Shown: positions 1 to 8,616, counted from the first letter of the stretch. The stretch: 64,000 nucleotides of DNA from Cytobacillus horneckiae (GCF_002835735.1 NZ_PISD01000034.1:55762-119761); one strand, 5' to 3'. Numbers and translations: made by a program. Notes: generated from the sequence alone by a model not told the origin.

Positions 1-914
1 GTACCGTCTAAATTAAATGAATATCCAGTAGGAATAACTAATCCAACCACAGATTTTGATGCACCAAAGCGCTCCATTTTATCCATCATTCTTGGAAGCA
101 CAGATTCAGATGAACTAGTTCCTAATACAATTAATAGCTCATCTTTAATAAATTTCAAATAATTCCATAAGCTAAATCCATAGTATTTACAAATAAGATT
201 TAAGACAACGAAAATAAATAAGAACATCGTTACATAAACAGAAATCATTAATTTTCCTAGCGGAACAAGAGAGCCGAGTCCAAAATGTCCGATCGTATAG
301 GCCATTGCACCGAATGCCCCAATAGGAGCAGCTTTCATAACATAACCGATAATTTTGAAAAACACATGTGACAGCCTATCGAGGAAATCTGTAATGACTG
401 CCCCTTTTTTGCCTAATGATGCCAAGGCTATACCAAACAAAATAGAGAAGAACAATACTTGCAAAATATCGCCTTTAGCAAAAGCATCCACCATATTCGA
501 AGGAACAATATGAGTGATAAACTCAATCCAGTTCAGCTGTTCTCCAGCATTTTCTGTATATTGTGAGACATCGCCTTTTTCCAATTCATTAAAGTTCAGG
601 CCAGCCCCCGGTTTAATAACATTCACAACAACAAGACCAATAACTAGAGCAAGTGTCGTAACTACTTCAAAATATATAAATGCCTTTCCGCCAACTTTAC
701 CAACCTTCTTCATATCGCCCATCTTAGCGATACCAAGAACGATGGTTAAGAAGATTATCGGCGCGATGACCATTTTAACTGCATTAATGAATGTATCACC
801 TAGCGGTTTCATTTCTTTACCGATATCCGGCCAAATTAACCCGACAAGCACACCGATTGCAATCGCTGTTAATACTTGTACAGTTAAGTTTTTGAATATG
901 CGCAAAAACCTCAT
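1..914 (-). CDS. dctP: C4-dicarboxylate:cation symporter DctP (DctA/DAACS family), 3' end outside window
   Basis: Imports succinate, fumarate or malate with cations across the cytoplasmic membrane. The frame is open from an ATG at 914 to the window edge, giving 304 residues of the usual 420 or so. The start follows GAGGAGATGAAAATAG. The protein begins MRFLRIFKNLTVQVL, is mostly hydrophobic, has a serine-rich GTSSSES reentrant-loop motif, and reaches the family signature IPTGYSFNLDGT exactly at the edge. It lies downstream of dctS and dctR on the same strand, as in the B. subtilis dct locus, with its own promoter region and a perfect cre site at 965-978. The family assignment is firm; the substrate follows from family and context. 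Confidence 0.93.
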   Translation of the reverse strand, partial: MRFLRIFKNLTVQVLTAIAIGVLVGLIWPDIGKEMKPLGDTFINAVKMVIAPIIFLTIVLGIAKMGDMKKVGKVGGKAFIYFEVVTTLALVIGLVVVNVIKPGAGLNFNELEKGDVSQYTENAGEQLNWIEFITHIVPSNMVDAFAKGDILQVLFFSILFGIALASLGKKGAVITDFLDRLSHVFFKIIGYVMKAAPIGAFGAMAYTIGHFGLGSLVPLGKLMISVYVTMFLFIFVVLNLICKYYGFSLWNYLKFIKDELLIVLGTSSSESVLPRMMDKMERFGASKSVVGLVIPTGYSFNLDG

Positions 915-964
915 CTATTTTCATCTCCTCTTCTGTTCTATCAGACTATTCTTTGTAATTAGAA

Positions 965-978
965 TGATAGCGTTTTCA
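965..978 (-). promoter_or_regulatory. cre site (CcpA operator) upstream of dctP
   Basis: On the minus strand this reads TGAAAACGCTATCA, matching the Bacillus cre consensus TGWAANCGNTNWCA at every fixed position. It lies about 50 bases upstream of the dctP start codon. Carbon catabolite repression of dctP by CcpA is the likely role and agrees with what is known for B. subtilis. Confidence 0.75.
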
Positions 979-1104
979 GAGAGTATCGAGAAGTTTATGT
1001 TCATATCGTATATTTTGTTCATTTTGGTCTTAACATAAATTTAATTAATTTTATGAAAATTTTTAACGTTGTACCTGTATCAAGGCCATACTTTTTCAAT
1101 ATAA

Positions 1105-1134
1105 AAGCATAGCCCCCGGCAGGGTGCTATGCTT
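1105..1134 (-). terminator. Rho-independent terminator after dctR
   Basis: AAGCATAGC and GCTATGCTT form a 9-bp stem, with T-rich sequence following on the minus strand. It lies directly beyond the dctR stop codon and separates dctSR from dctP. Confidence 0.75.
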
Positions 1135-1137
1135 CTT

Positions 1138-1818
1138 TCAATTATTCAGAACGTACCGATTTACCGGTCGGCCTACTCCACCGTATTGAACATCAAGTTT
1201 AATGACACCTTTTTTCTCCAAATAATCTAAATATCTTCGGGCTGTCACTCTTGCAATCCCAATATCATGGGCAACCTCCCCTGCTGATAATGGTTCGATT
1301 TGGTTGTTCATATAGCTGATAACTTCCTTTAACGTAAATTCATTTAAGCCTTTTGGCAGGTCATTTTCTATTTTCTTCGCCTGTTCAGTGTATAATAATA
1401 AGTCAAGCTGCTCTTGTGACATCGTTCCTGCTTCCTTTAAGCTCTCGCGATATTGACGGAATTTCTCGAGTGCTTGTTCAATTCTGTCAAATTTGAACGG
1501 TTTAATGATATAGTCTAATGCTCCGTTTTGCAGCATCAGTTTAATTGTATCTTTATCTTTGGCAGCTGATACAACGATAACTTCTGCATTTATTTTTTGC
1601 TTTCTAAGTTCATGCATCGTCTTTATGCCATCTTTTTTTGGCATGAAAATATCAAGAATAATCAAATCCGGCTGTACACTTTTAGCTAGTTGGATTCCTT
1701 CATCGCCATTGCTGGCAACAGCAGCAATTTCAAAGCCTTTTACATTTGCAATAAAACCTTTATTTACTTCCTGTACCATCGGGTCATCTTCTATTAAAAG
1801 AACTTTTATTTTATCCAT
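1138..1818 (-). CDS. dctR: C4-dicarboxylate response regulator DctR (CitB/DcuR family)
   Basis: This 226-residue regulator has an N-terminal receiver domain (about 1-120) with acidic residues D11 and D12, phospho-acceptor D56 in LIILDIFMP and the IIKPF lysine motif. A C-terminal winged-helix domain follows (about 155-226, with VAHDIGIARVTARRYLDYL as the likely recognition region). Length and architecture fit the DcuR/CitB/DctR class. Its ATG shares one base with the dctS stop codon (TAATG), and GGAGGATGAATTATA precedes it, so it is translationally coupled to the kinase. Its expected target is the dctP promoter; that is inferred from the homologous system. Confidence 0.92.
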   Translation of the reverse strand: MDKIKVLLIEDDPMVQEVNKGFIANVKGFEIAAVASNGDEGIQLAKSVQPDLIILDIFMPKKDGIKTMHELRKQKINAEVIVVSAAKDKDTIKLMLQNGALDYIIKPFKFDRIEQALEKFRQYRESLKEAGTMSQEQLDLLLYTEQAKKIENDLPKGLNEFTLKEVISYMNNQIEPLSAGEVAHDIGIARVTARRYLDYLEKKGVIKLDVQYGGVGRPVNRYVLNN

Positions 1819-3413
1819 TATAATTCATCCTCCTCATTCATGGGGAAGGTGATGATAAATGATGTCCCTTCACCCGTTTGTGAGGAAACATTGATTTTCC
1901 CTTGTCCCTTTTCTACTATCTGATTTACTAAATAAAGACCATATCCTGTACCGTCCTGTTTGCCAGCGGTAAAGCCTTTATCATATATATTTGATAGATT
2001 TTCCTTACGTATTCCACAACCGTTGTCCTCCACTAAAATCGAGCAAACGTCATCCGTTTGTTCGATGCTAATGTCTATATGTTTATTCTCAATGTCATAC
2101 TCCTCAAATGCGCCAAAAGCATTTTCAATTAAATTTCCTAGCAGCAGCACAAAATCATGGTGATCCAGACCCCTAGGAAAGCCATCTAAATTGCTATTAT
2201 GGTCTACTGAAACATGTATGCCGAGTTCTTTTCCGCGGCGGATTTTGCTTAACAACAATCCAGCGACTGCATCATCCTTAATAATTTCATGTAAAAATAA
2301 AGCAATGCTCTCATGTTCCTCTGATGCTTCAAAGGCAAGCTGATACGCTTTTTCCGACTTCCCAAGCTGAATGAGGCCTGCGATTGTATGCAGTTTATTC
2401 ATATGTTCATGGTTTTGTACCCGGAGCGCCTCAACAAAGCTTTTTACGCCTGTTAATTCCTCCGCCAGTTTCGCCACTTCCGTCCGGTCTTGGAAAATAG
2501 CAACCGCTCCAATCAAGACACCGTCTTTCTGTATAGGAATCCTTGTACTTAAAATAATCTTTCCGCTAACCATAATTTGTTCATTATAGACGGGCTGATT
2601 CCTTTCAACAATTTCTGGCAATCTTGTATCCTTTAAAACAGATCTGATTGGGCGTCCCGTAACCTCTCCGGTTACGTTAAATATCTTCTTTGCCTTTTCA
2701 TTAAAAATCGTAATAAAGTCTTCATTATCAATAGCGATAACACCTTCATTGATGGAATGAAATGTCGCTGTACGCTCCTCAAACATTCGCTTAATTTCAT
2801 GTGGTTCAAGATGAAACATTTGCTTTTTAATGTGGTTGGCAAGAATATATGAAGAAATTAAGCCGACGATTAAAATTAAAATAACAATAAATATAATTTC
2901 TCTAGAAAATCCAAGCATGATTTCTTTAAAGGCGGGTATCTTATTCCCTACCATAACTACACCAATTTGATTGAGCTGTTCATCCTTTAATATTGGAATA
3001 AACGCCCTAATAAAAGTCCCCGCTTCACCTTTTGCTTTTGAAAAATAAATATGTTCTGCAAAGGCAGGATCTTCATCACTTCCAAAAGACGGTTGGCCGA
3101 GCATATCTTTAACAGGATGTGAGTAGCGAATCCGATTCATATCCATAATGACAATATAATCTGTATTATTAATTAATCTTATTTCCTCCGCTAACGGACT
3201 AATGTTTTTCCATCCATCAGGCTCTTGAATGCCTGCCTTCACCTCAGCTAGTTCCGCTACTGTTCTAGCAGTACTCATTGAACGCAGCCTTAATTCTTTT
3301 TCCTCCTGCTGTTGTATATTGGCAATAACGATGATGCCGCAAATCAATAATGAGAAAATAACCACAACATAAGCGAGAATCGTAATTTTCCAACGAATGG
3401 GCATCTCCTTCAT
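1818..3413 (-). CDS. dctS: C4-dicarboxylate sensor histidine kinase DctS (CitA/DcuS family)
   Basis: A 531-residue membrane kinase. It has TM1 (about 12-33), an extracytoplasmic PAS-like ligand domain (35-170, with the RYSHP motif typical of citrate and C4-dicarboxylate sensors), TM2 (172-192), a cytoplasmic PAS domain (about 215-320), and a phospho-acceptor region QNHEHMNKLH with H335. The ATPase domain shows N-box NLIENAFGAFEE, G1 EDNGCGI and G2 GTGYGLYL. It starts 86 bases from the divergent dctB gene. In B. subtilis the DctB binding protein is needed for DctS sensing, so the divergent pair probably works as one sensor. Confidence 0.93.
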   Translation of the reverse strand: MKEMPIRWKITILAYVVVIFSLLICGIIVIANIQQQEEKELRLRSMSTARTVAELAEVKAGIQEPDGWKNISPLAEEIRLINNTDYIVIMDMNRIRYSHPVKDMLGQPSFGSDEDPAFAEHIYFSKAKGEAGTFIRAFIPILKDEQLNQIGVVMVGNKIPAFKEIMLGFSREIIFIVILILIVGLISSYILANHIKKQMFHLEPHEIKRMFEERTATFHSINEGVIAIDNEDFITIFNEKAKKIFNVTGEVTGRPIRSVLKDTRLPEIVERNQPVYNEQIMVSGKIILSTRIPIQKDGVLIGAVAIFQDRTEVAKLAEELTGVKSFVEALRVQNHEHMNKLHTIAGLIQLGKSEKAYQLAFEASEEHESIALFLHEIIKDDAVAGLLLSKIRRGKELGIHVSVDHNSNLDGFPRGLDHHDFVLLLGNLIENAFGAFEEYDIENKHIDISIEQTDDVCSILVEDNGCGIRKENLSNIYDKGFTAGKQDGTGYGLYLVNQIVEKGQGKINVSSQTGEGTSFIITFPMNEEDEL

Positions 3414-3499
3414 ATGTATTTCTTCCCTTCTTAAGCTCAGCTTTACTGAACACCCGATTGTAAAGTATGATGGAATTAACTAGTATGAGGTGACATGGT

Positions 3500-4567
3500 A
3501 TGAAAACCAAATATAGTATCATTCTATTAACAGTTATTATAGCAGGTGCCTTTCTCTTTAGCTTTAAGCAGTATTTTCAGCAGGAGGCGCTCCCCTATGA
3601 CGATGACCAGGAAGGTTTAAATGAACAAATTGTCTTTACTTTTAGTCATGTTGTTGCTAAAAATACGCCGAAAGGTCTCGCAGCTGATAAATTTGCTGAA
3701 CTTGTCTATGAAAAATCAGATGGAAATATTAAGATAGTTGTATTCCCAAATGGCAGTCTTTATTCAGATATAGAAGAAATCAGTGCTTTACAGGAAGGAC
3801 ATGTCGATATTATCGCTCCTTCCACGTCCAAGTTATGGATGATCTCACCTGCTTGGGGCGTGCTTGATCTTCCTTATATCTTTCCAAGCTATGAAGCAAT
3901 TGAAGAAGGACTGGATGGCCCCATCGGTCAATCACTTCTAGATTCATTAAAAGGGAGCAACATGAGAGGCCTTGCCCATTGGTCAAATGGATTTAAGCAG
4001 TTTACAACCAATAAAGGGCCGATTATCTATCCGGAAGACGCCGCCCGCCAAACCTTTCGAATTATGCAAAGTGATGTATTGGCAGCACAATTTGACTATT
4101 TAGATGTCCATTCTGTCAAAGAATCCTTTAACTCCACCTATGATTTGCTTGATAGCGGAAAAGTGGACGGAGAAGAAAACACCATTTCTAATATATACTC
4201 TAAAAAATTTTATAACTTACAGACTCATTTGACAATCAGCAATCACGGTTATTTAGGATATGCTGTGATAATGAATGATAAAGTATGGAATGAGCAATCG
4301 GCAGAAACGAAGAGAATCTTAACAGAAGCGATGGAAGAAACGACAAGATGGAATCGAAAGCATGCGATTGAAATGAACGAAGAACAGTACGAACTTATTA
4401 TAGATACGAACATACAAATACATGAACTTACTGATGTGGAAAAGCAAGCATGGATGGAAAAACTGGATCCAATCTATGACGACCTTGCACCGCAAATTGG
4501 CGAAAAGCTGATTTCAGACATTAAAGAGCTGAAACAGAGATATGAGCTTGAAAATACAGTTGATTAA
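3500..4567 (+). CDS. dctB: TRAP-type C4-dicarboxylate-binding protein DctB (co-sensor)
   Basis: A 355-residue DctP-type solute-binding protein with an N-terminal membrane segment (about 5-22) and no lipobox cysteine, so it is probably membrane-anchored on the outer face. The TRAP family core is clear: FSHVVAKNTPKGLAADKF near 50, the LYSDIEEISALQEGHVDI segment, and the conserved arginine region ARQTFRIMQSD near 185. No TRAP permease gene is nearby. This matches B. subtilis DctB, which works with the DctS kinase rather than in transport. The start follows TGAGGTGACATGGT and is divergent from dctS. Confidence 0.88.
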   Translation: MKTKYSIILLTVIIAGAFLFSFKQYFQQEALPYDDDQEGLNEQIVFTFSHVVAKNTPKGLAADKFAELVYEKSDGNIKIVVFPNGSLYSDIEEISALQEGHVDIIAPSTSKLWMISPAWGVLDLPYIFPSYEAIEEGLDGPIGQSLLDSLKGSNMRGLAHWSNGFKQFTTNKGPIIYPEDAARQTFRIMQSDVLAAQFDYLDVHSVKESFNSTYDLLDSGKVDGEENTISNIYSKKFYNLQTHLTISNHGYLGYAVIMNDKVWNEQSAETKRILTEAMEETTRWNRKHAIEMNEEQYELIIDTNIQIHELTDVEKQAWMEKLDPIYDDLAPQIGEKLISDIKELKQRYELENTVD

Positions 4568-4571
4568 AAAG

Positions 4572-4600
4572 AAAGCTCCGGGTTTGCAGCCCGGAGCTTT
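4572..4600. terminator. Bidirectional terminator between dctB and the CoA-transferase gene
   Basis: AAAGCTCCGGG and CCCGGAGCTTT form an 11-bp perfect stem with a 7-nt loop. T-rich flanks on both strands let it serve the two convergent genes. Confidence 0.85.
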
Positions 4601-4605
4601 TACTT

Positions 4606-6120
4606 TTAATTGGATTCAACCATTTCTGATTGCATCATCGTGCCATTTTTCATGAAATTAATATGCCATGAAAATGCTTTCTCAAGATTATGAGGTGTCT
4701 GCCCCCCATTCGTTAAAGCATCATAATAATAATCACGAAGCTGGTCGCGATACATTGGGTGAGCGCAATTTTCAATAATTAACTCCACTCGTTCTCTTGG
4801 GGCAAGGCCTCTTAAATCAGCGTATCCCTGCTCAGTCACAATGACATCGACATCATGCTCAGTATGATCTACATGGGAAACAAATGGAACGATGCTCGAT
4901 ATCTTTCCATCCTTTGCAATTGACTTTGTTACAAAAATTGCGAGGCGGGCATTTCTGGCAAAGTCACCTGAACCGCCGATCCCATTCATCATTCTCGTTC
5001 CTTGAACATGAGTTGAATTCACATTTCCATAAATATCGAGCTCTAAAGCTGTGTTTATTGAGATTAACCCGAGACGGCGAATAAGCTCTGGATGATTGGA
5101 AATTTCCTGTGGCCGCATAATTAATTTATCCCGATATTGGTCAAAGTTTGCGAATACTTCTTTCATTTTTTCATCAGATAATGTGATCGAGCAGCAGGAA
5201 GCATATTTCACCTTACCCGCATCCATTAAATCAAAAACTGCGTCTTGCAGTACTTCTGAATATACCTCTAAATCATTAAATTCTGAATCAATCATTCCAT
5301 GAAGGACTGCATTTGCAACAGAACCAATGCCAGATTGTAAAGGTGCTAATTTCTCTGTTAGCCTTCCTGCTTCAATTTCTTTACGCAAAAAGTTCGTTAA
5401 ATGCTTCGCCATAATGACTGTTTCATCATCCGGCTTAACGATAGTCGATGGAGAATCTTCCTGATTAGTAAATACAATTGCCTTTATTTTCTCAGGATTT
5501 ACTTTAATACCCATTGCACCAATGCGGTCGCTGACCTTAGTCAATGGAATCGGCTCTCTTTCCCCTTGCTTTCCAGGACTATACAGATCATGGAGTCCCT
5601 TAAGACCTTCTGCTTGAGACAGATTAATTTCAATAATAATCGCATCCGCACATTCGGCAAAAGATAGAGAATTTCCTATAGAAGTGGTTGGTATAATCAT
5701 CCCATCTGCTTCAATCGAAACCGCTTCCAAAATCGCTATATCAACTGCCATCACATTTGAACGAATAAGTTCCGCAGTATGTGATAAATGCTGGTCAACA
5801 AAAAGAAAATCCCCTTGGTTAATCCCTTTTCTCATTGTTGGGTCTGCTTGGAAAGGCAATCTTTTATTAATAATTCCTGCTTCAGCAAATAATTTATCGA
5901 CATCTGACCCTAGTGATGCCCCTGTATATACATTCACTCTAATGCTTTCCGTTTTCGCACGCTCAACCAACGCCACGGGAACCGCTTTCACATCGCCCGC
6001 ACGCGTAAAACCGCTAAGACCTAATGTCATTCCATCCTTGATGATTTCTGCAGCCCCTTCTGCAGTTATCACCTTGTTCTGAAGTGTTTGAATTTTGATT
6101 CGATCAAATTTCTTATCCAT
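4606..6120 (-). CDS. Succinyl-CoA:acetate (acetyl-CoA hydrolase/transferase) CoA-transferase, Cat1/ScpC type
   Basis: A 504-residue class I CoA-transferase, full length for the Cat1/AarC/YgfH group. It moves CoA between succinyl-CoA or propionyl-CoA and acetate or succinate in the cytoplasm. Visible features are GLSGFTRAGDVKAVP near 35, SGIGSVANAVLHG near 265, E289 in VYSEVLQDAV (where this family places its catalytic glutamate) and VTEQGYADLRGLAPRER near the C-terminus. The start has AAAGAGGGATGGGAAT upstream. The LytTR regulator gene is transcribed towards it from upstream and ends in its own terminator, so regulation rather than co-transcription is likely. Exact acyl specificity cannot be read from sequence. 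Confidence 0.88.
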   Translation of the reverse strand: MDKKFDRIKIQTLQNKVITAEGAAEIIKDGMTLGLSGFTRAGDVKAVPVALVERAKTESIRVNVYTGASLGSDVDKLFAEAGIINKRLPFQADPTMRKGINQGDFLFVDQHLSHTAELIRSNVMAVDIAILEAVSIEADGMIIPTTSIGNSLSFAECADAIIIEINLSQAEGLKGLHDLYSPGKQGEREPIPLTKVSDRIGAMGIKVNPEKIKAIVFTNQEDSPSTIVKPDDETVIMAKHLTNFLRKEIEAGRLTEKLAPLQSGIGSVANAVLHGMIDSEFNDLEVYSEVLQDAVFDLMDAGKVKYASCCSITLSDEKMKEVFANFDQYRDKLIMRPQEISNHPELIRRLGLISINTALELDIYGNVNSTHVQGTRMMNGIGGSGDFARNARLAIFVTKSIAKDGKISSIVPFVSHVDHTEHDVDVIVTEQGYADLRGLAPRERVELIIENCAHPMYRDQLRDYYYDALTNGGQTPHNLEKAFSWHINFMKNGTMMQSEMVESN

Positions 6121-6226
6121 ATTCCCATCCCTCTTTCTTTAAAGAATACTTATTATAATTTTACTAAGAGGAAGTGAGAAAATTGTTTTTTTAGTATAAT
6201 TAAAGCAAAATTCCGATAAAACAGCA

Positions 6227-6252
6227 AAATCCGCCGCTAAAGCAGCAGATTT
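6227..6252 (-). terminator. Rho-independent terminator after the LytTR gene
   Basis: The minus-strand RNA can form AAAUCUGCUGC with GCGGCGGAUUU (two G-U pairs, UUUA loop) followed by a T-rich run. On the plus strand the same pairs would be mismatches, so it acts on the leftward transcript. Confidence 0.7.
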
Positions 6253-6304
6253 TTTTATACTTTCAGAATATAATTGATTTCAGAATGGTATAACTTTAAG
6301 CGTA

Positions 6305-6949
6305 TCAGAAACCTAGAAGTTTTCGAAAATAGCTCGAGTAAGATTGGCTTACTGGGATTTTTTCTCCATTTCTCATTGCGAGCAAAAAAGTAGAGTGAGA
6401 GTCTGGATATATCTCCTTTATTTGATTTACATTTACAATAAAGGAGCGATGACAGCGAATAAAGTTTTCTTTTGGCAGGATATACTCAAATTCCTGAAGC
6501 GAGTTTTTATGTGTGCCAAGTGCATTCTGTGAATGAACATGGGTTTTGCGATCTTTCGCTTCAAAGTAATAGACTTCACTAAAGGGAACGGGAACCCAGC
6601 CATCATTTGTCTTTAATGTAACGACTGATTTTCCTTCTGTCAATGTTGGAAAGATCGCCGTCACACATCCTTCAATCTTTCCGTTATTTAAAAAAGGAAC
6701 GGCCATCCCATGGTAGGGCACGCCAAAAATATCCCGATTAATAAATTCAGATTCTTTTTGCTCAGATTGCAGCGCCTTATAAGCAATGGTACCTTTTTTG
6801 ACAGGATCGCCTGGCGATATTTTCAGGTCCACCCGCTTACTCGGACGATAATATATATATTCTTTCGTATTGGAGACGGCGATGGAAACCTCATCAGAAA
6901 ATAGCTCTCCAATCACATCTAATAGAGAAACAACCGTTATACTTTCCAT
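6305..6949 (-). CDS. LytTR-family transcriptional regulator with N-terminal small-molecule sensor-like domain
   Basis: About 214 residues from the ATG at 6949, which has AAGGG eight bases upstream; a GTG at 6958 is an alternative. The C-terminal half (about 110-214) is a LytTR DNA-binding domain, with VYYFEAKDRKTHVH, FIRCHRSFIVNVNQIKEI and the final SYSSYFRKLL. There is no receiver domain. The first 100 residues instead carry SPGDPVKKGT and DIFGVPYHGMAVPF motifs that recur in the chemotaxis protein at 54058. The gene lies directly upstream of the CoA-transferase gene on the same strand, its probable target. The effector is unknown; a carboxylate or acyl metabolite is a guess. Confidence 0.82.
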   Translation of the reverse strand: MESITVVSLLDVIGELFSDEVSIAVSNTKEYIYYRPSKRVDLKISPGDPVKKGTIAYKALQSEQKESEFINRDIFGVPYHGMAVPFLNNGKIEGCVTAIFPTLTEGKSVVTLKTNDGWVPVPFSEVYYFEAKDRKTHVHSQNALGTHKNSLQEFEYILPKENFIRCHRSFIVNVNQIKEIYPDSHSTFLLAMRNGEKIPVSQSYSSYFRKLLGF

Positions 6950-7023
6950 CCAAAACACCCTTCGTCGTTCTTTCTCCTTTTATATTAACTCGTTTACGAT
7001 TTTTTTGCTTGAATTGAATCCTT

Positions 7024-8403
7024 TCACTTAACTGAAAAAAGGTTTTTATAGATATGGCCATGATGTGATTCTTTTAAATATTTTTGCCCATGACCATAGA
7101 TTTTTTCTCGATAAGTTCCTGCTTGATAATCATTTTGAATAAGGCCTCTAGCTTGTAAAATCGGAACTACGAGCTCAACAAAGTCTTTAAAGCTTCCTGG
7201 AGCAAGTGTGTAAGCAATATTAAATCCATCCACATCTGCTTCTTTTACCCATTTTTCCATCTCATCAGCTATTTTTTCCGGCGTTCCGACAACAACCGGC
7301 CCCCTGCCGCCAATGCCTGCAAAAGCTGCCAATTCACGAATGGTCCACTTTCGATTTGGATCAGCCTTTGTAAACAGCTCTAATGCGGATTGAATGCTAT
7401 TGCTTTCAATATATTCAACTGTATCATCCGGGTTATATTTTGAAAAATCAACCCCAGTCCAGCCACCTAAGAGCGCCAGTGCGCCTTCATAGCTAATGTA
7501 GCTCTTTAACTCTTCATATTTCTGTTCAGCTTCCTCCGCTGTTTCGCCAACAATTGGCGTAAACACAGTAAATATTTTCAAATCTTCCGGCTCACGACCC
7601 TGCTCTTTTGCCTTTTTGCGCAAATCATCGACACCTTTTTTTACAAGCGTAGGACTTGGACCTGCGGTAAATACACATTCCGCATGCTTCGCAGCAAATG
7701 CTCTTCCTCTCGAGGAGGCGCCAGCTTGATAAAGAACGGGTGTCCGTTGTGGCGATGGTTCACAAAGATGAGCCCCGGGTACTTTAAAAAACTTGCCGTC
7801 ATGATTTATATCATGAACTTTGCGGGGATCAGTAAAAATACGATTATTTTTATCACGAAGAACCGCATCCTCCTCCCAGCTTCCCTCCCAAAGTTTATAG
7901 CACACTTCTAAAAACTCATCAGCCACTTCATAGCGATCATCATGTTTTAATTGTTCACTTAAGCCAAAATTTTTAGCTGCGCTATCCAAATAAGAAGAAA
8001 CAATATTCCAAGCTACCCTGCCATTCGTTAAATGATCAAGGGTGGAGAATCGTCTTGCCAGCATATACGGATGCTCATATGTTAATGAGTATGTTACCCC
8101 AAAACAAAGATGCTTTGTTGCCTGTGACATCGCTGAAATCAGCAATAGAGGATCATTGGCAGGAACTTGCACTGCCTGTTCCAACGCTGCATCACTATTA
8201 CCTCTATGGATATCATATACACCTAGGACATCAGCAAGAAAAAGGCCGTCAAATTTCCCCTTTTCCAATAGTTTTGCTAACTCTACCCAATAATTCAATT
8301 CTTTATATCTGTCTGATTGATCTTCTGGATGACTCCATAATCCTGGTGACTGATGACCAACAGTATTCATGTCAAATGCATTTAAATAAATTCTTTTATT
8401 CAA
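7024..8403 (-). CDS. LLM-class FMN-dependent monooxygenase (NtaA/SnaA/DszA type), SAM-riboswitch controlled
   Basis: A bacterial-luciferase-fold monooxygenase of the NtaA/SnaA/DszA group, which uses FMNH2 from a partner reductase to oxidise sulfur or nitrogen compounds. I place the start at TTG 8403, after AGGGGGAAGAGCAGG, giving 459 residues beginning LNKRIYLNAFDMNTVGHQS. An in-frame ATG at 8490 lies inside the riboswitch terminator hairpin and cannot be the start. Family motifs include WVELAKLLEKGKFDGLFLAD, NGRVAWNIVSS, YQAGASSRGRAFAAKHAE and VVGTPEKIADEMEKW. The upstream S-box riboswitch ties it to sulfur supply, probably scavenging an organosulfur compound. The substrate is unknown. Confidence 0.87.
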   Translation of the reverse strand: MNKRIYLNAFDMNTVGHQSPGLWSHPEDQSDRYKELNYWVELAKLLEKGKFDGLFLADVLGVYDIHRGNSDAALEQAVQVPANDPLLLISAMSQATKHLCFGVTYSLTYEHPYMLARRFSTLDHLTNGRVAWNIVSSYLDSAAKNFGLSEQLKHDDRYEVADEFLEVCYKLWEGSWEEDAVLRDKNNRIFTDPRKVHDINHDGKFFKVPGAHLCEPSPQRTPVLYQAGASSRGRAFAAKHAECVFTAGPSPTLVKKGVDDLRKKAKEQGREPEDLKIFTVFTPIVGETAEEAEQKYEELKSYISYEGALALLGGWTGVDFSKYNPDDTVEYIESNSIQSALELFTKADPNRKWTIRELAAFAGIGGRGPVVVGTPEKIADEMEKWVKEADVDGFNIAYTLAPGSFKDFVELVVPILQARGLIQNDYQAGTYREKIYGHGQKYLKESHHGHIYKNLFSVK

Positions 8404-8446
8404 CCTGCTCTTCCCCCTAATATTGGAATGAAGAGTGAAAAAACAA

Positions 8447-8616
8447 TAAAAAGTCCCTTCACTCAAAAAGAAGAGAGAAGGGACTTTCATTTATATCGTC
8501 CATTGTTCTCTCTTCTTATCTTTGGATTTGCATCCTCTGAATTTGGCACCGGGCAAAATATTTGCTGGTTGCCGAGGCTTCGCAGGGTCAGTCCCTCCAC
8601 CTCTCTTGATAAGAAG
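8447..8616 (-). promoter_or_regulatory. SAM-I (S-box) riboswitch with terminator, upstream of the LLM monooxygenase
   Basis: The aptamer (about 8513-8614) starts CTTATCAAGAGAGGTGGAGG and carries GGGACTG, the GCCTCGGCAACC core, GGTGCCAAATTC and a closing GATAAG. AAGAAGAGAGAA after P1 can pair with TTCTCTCTTCTT in the terminator as antiterminator. The terminator stem is AAAGTCCCTTC with GAAGGGACTTT (8450-8487) plus a T tract. All standard S-box elements are present in order. High SAM should stop transcription before the gene at 8403. Confidence 0.95.

Noticed and set aside
514..1038. Long open frame on the plus strand opposite dctP
   Set aside because: It is antisense to a clear transporter gene, has no ribosome site and encodes a low-complexity Ser/Thr/Ile-rich sequence typical of shadows.
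8404..8490. N-terminal extension of the monooxygenase from an ATG at 8490
   Set aside because: That ATG lies inside the S-box terminator hairpin. The TTG at 8403 has a proper ribosome site and matches where the family begins.
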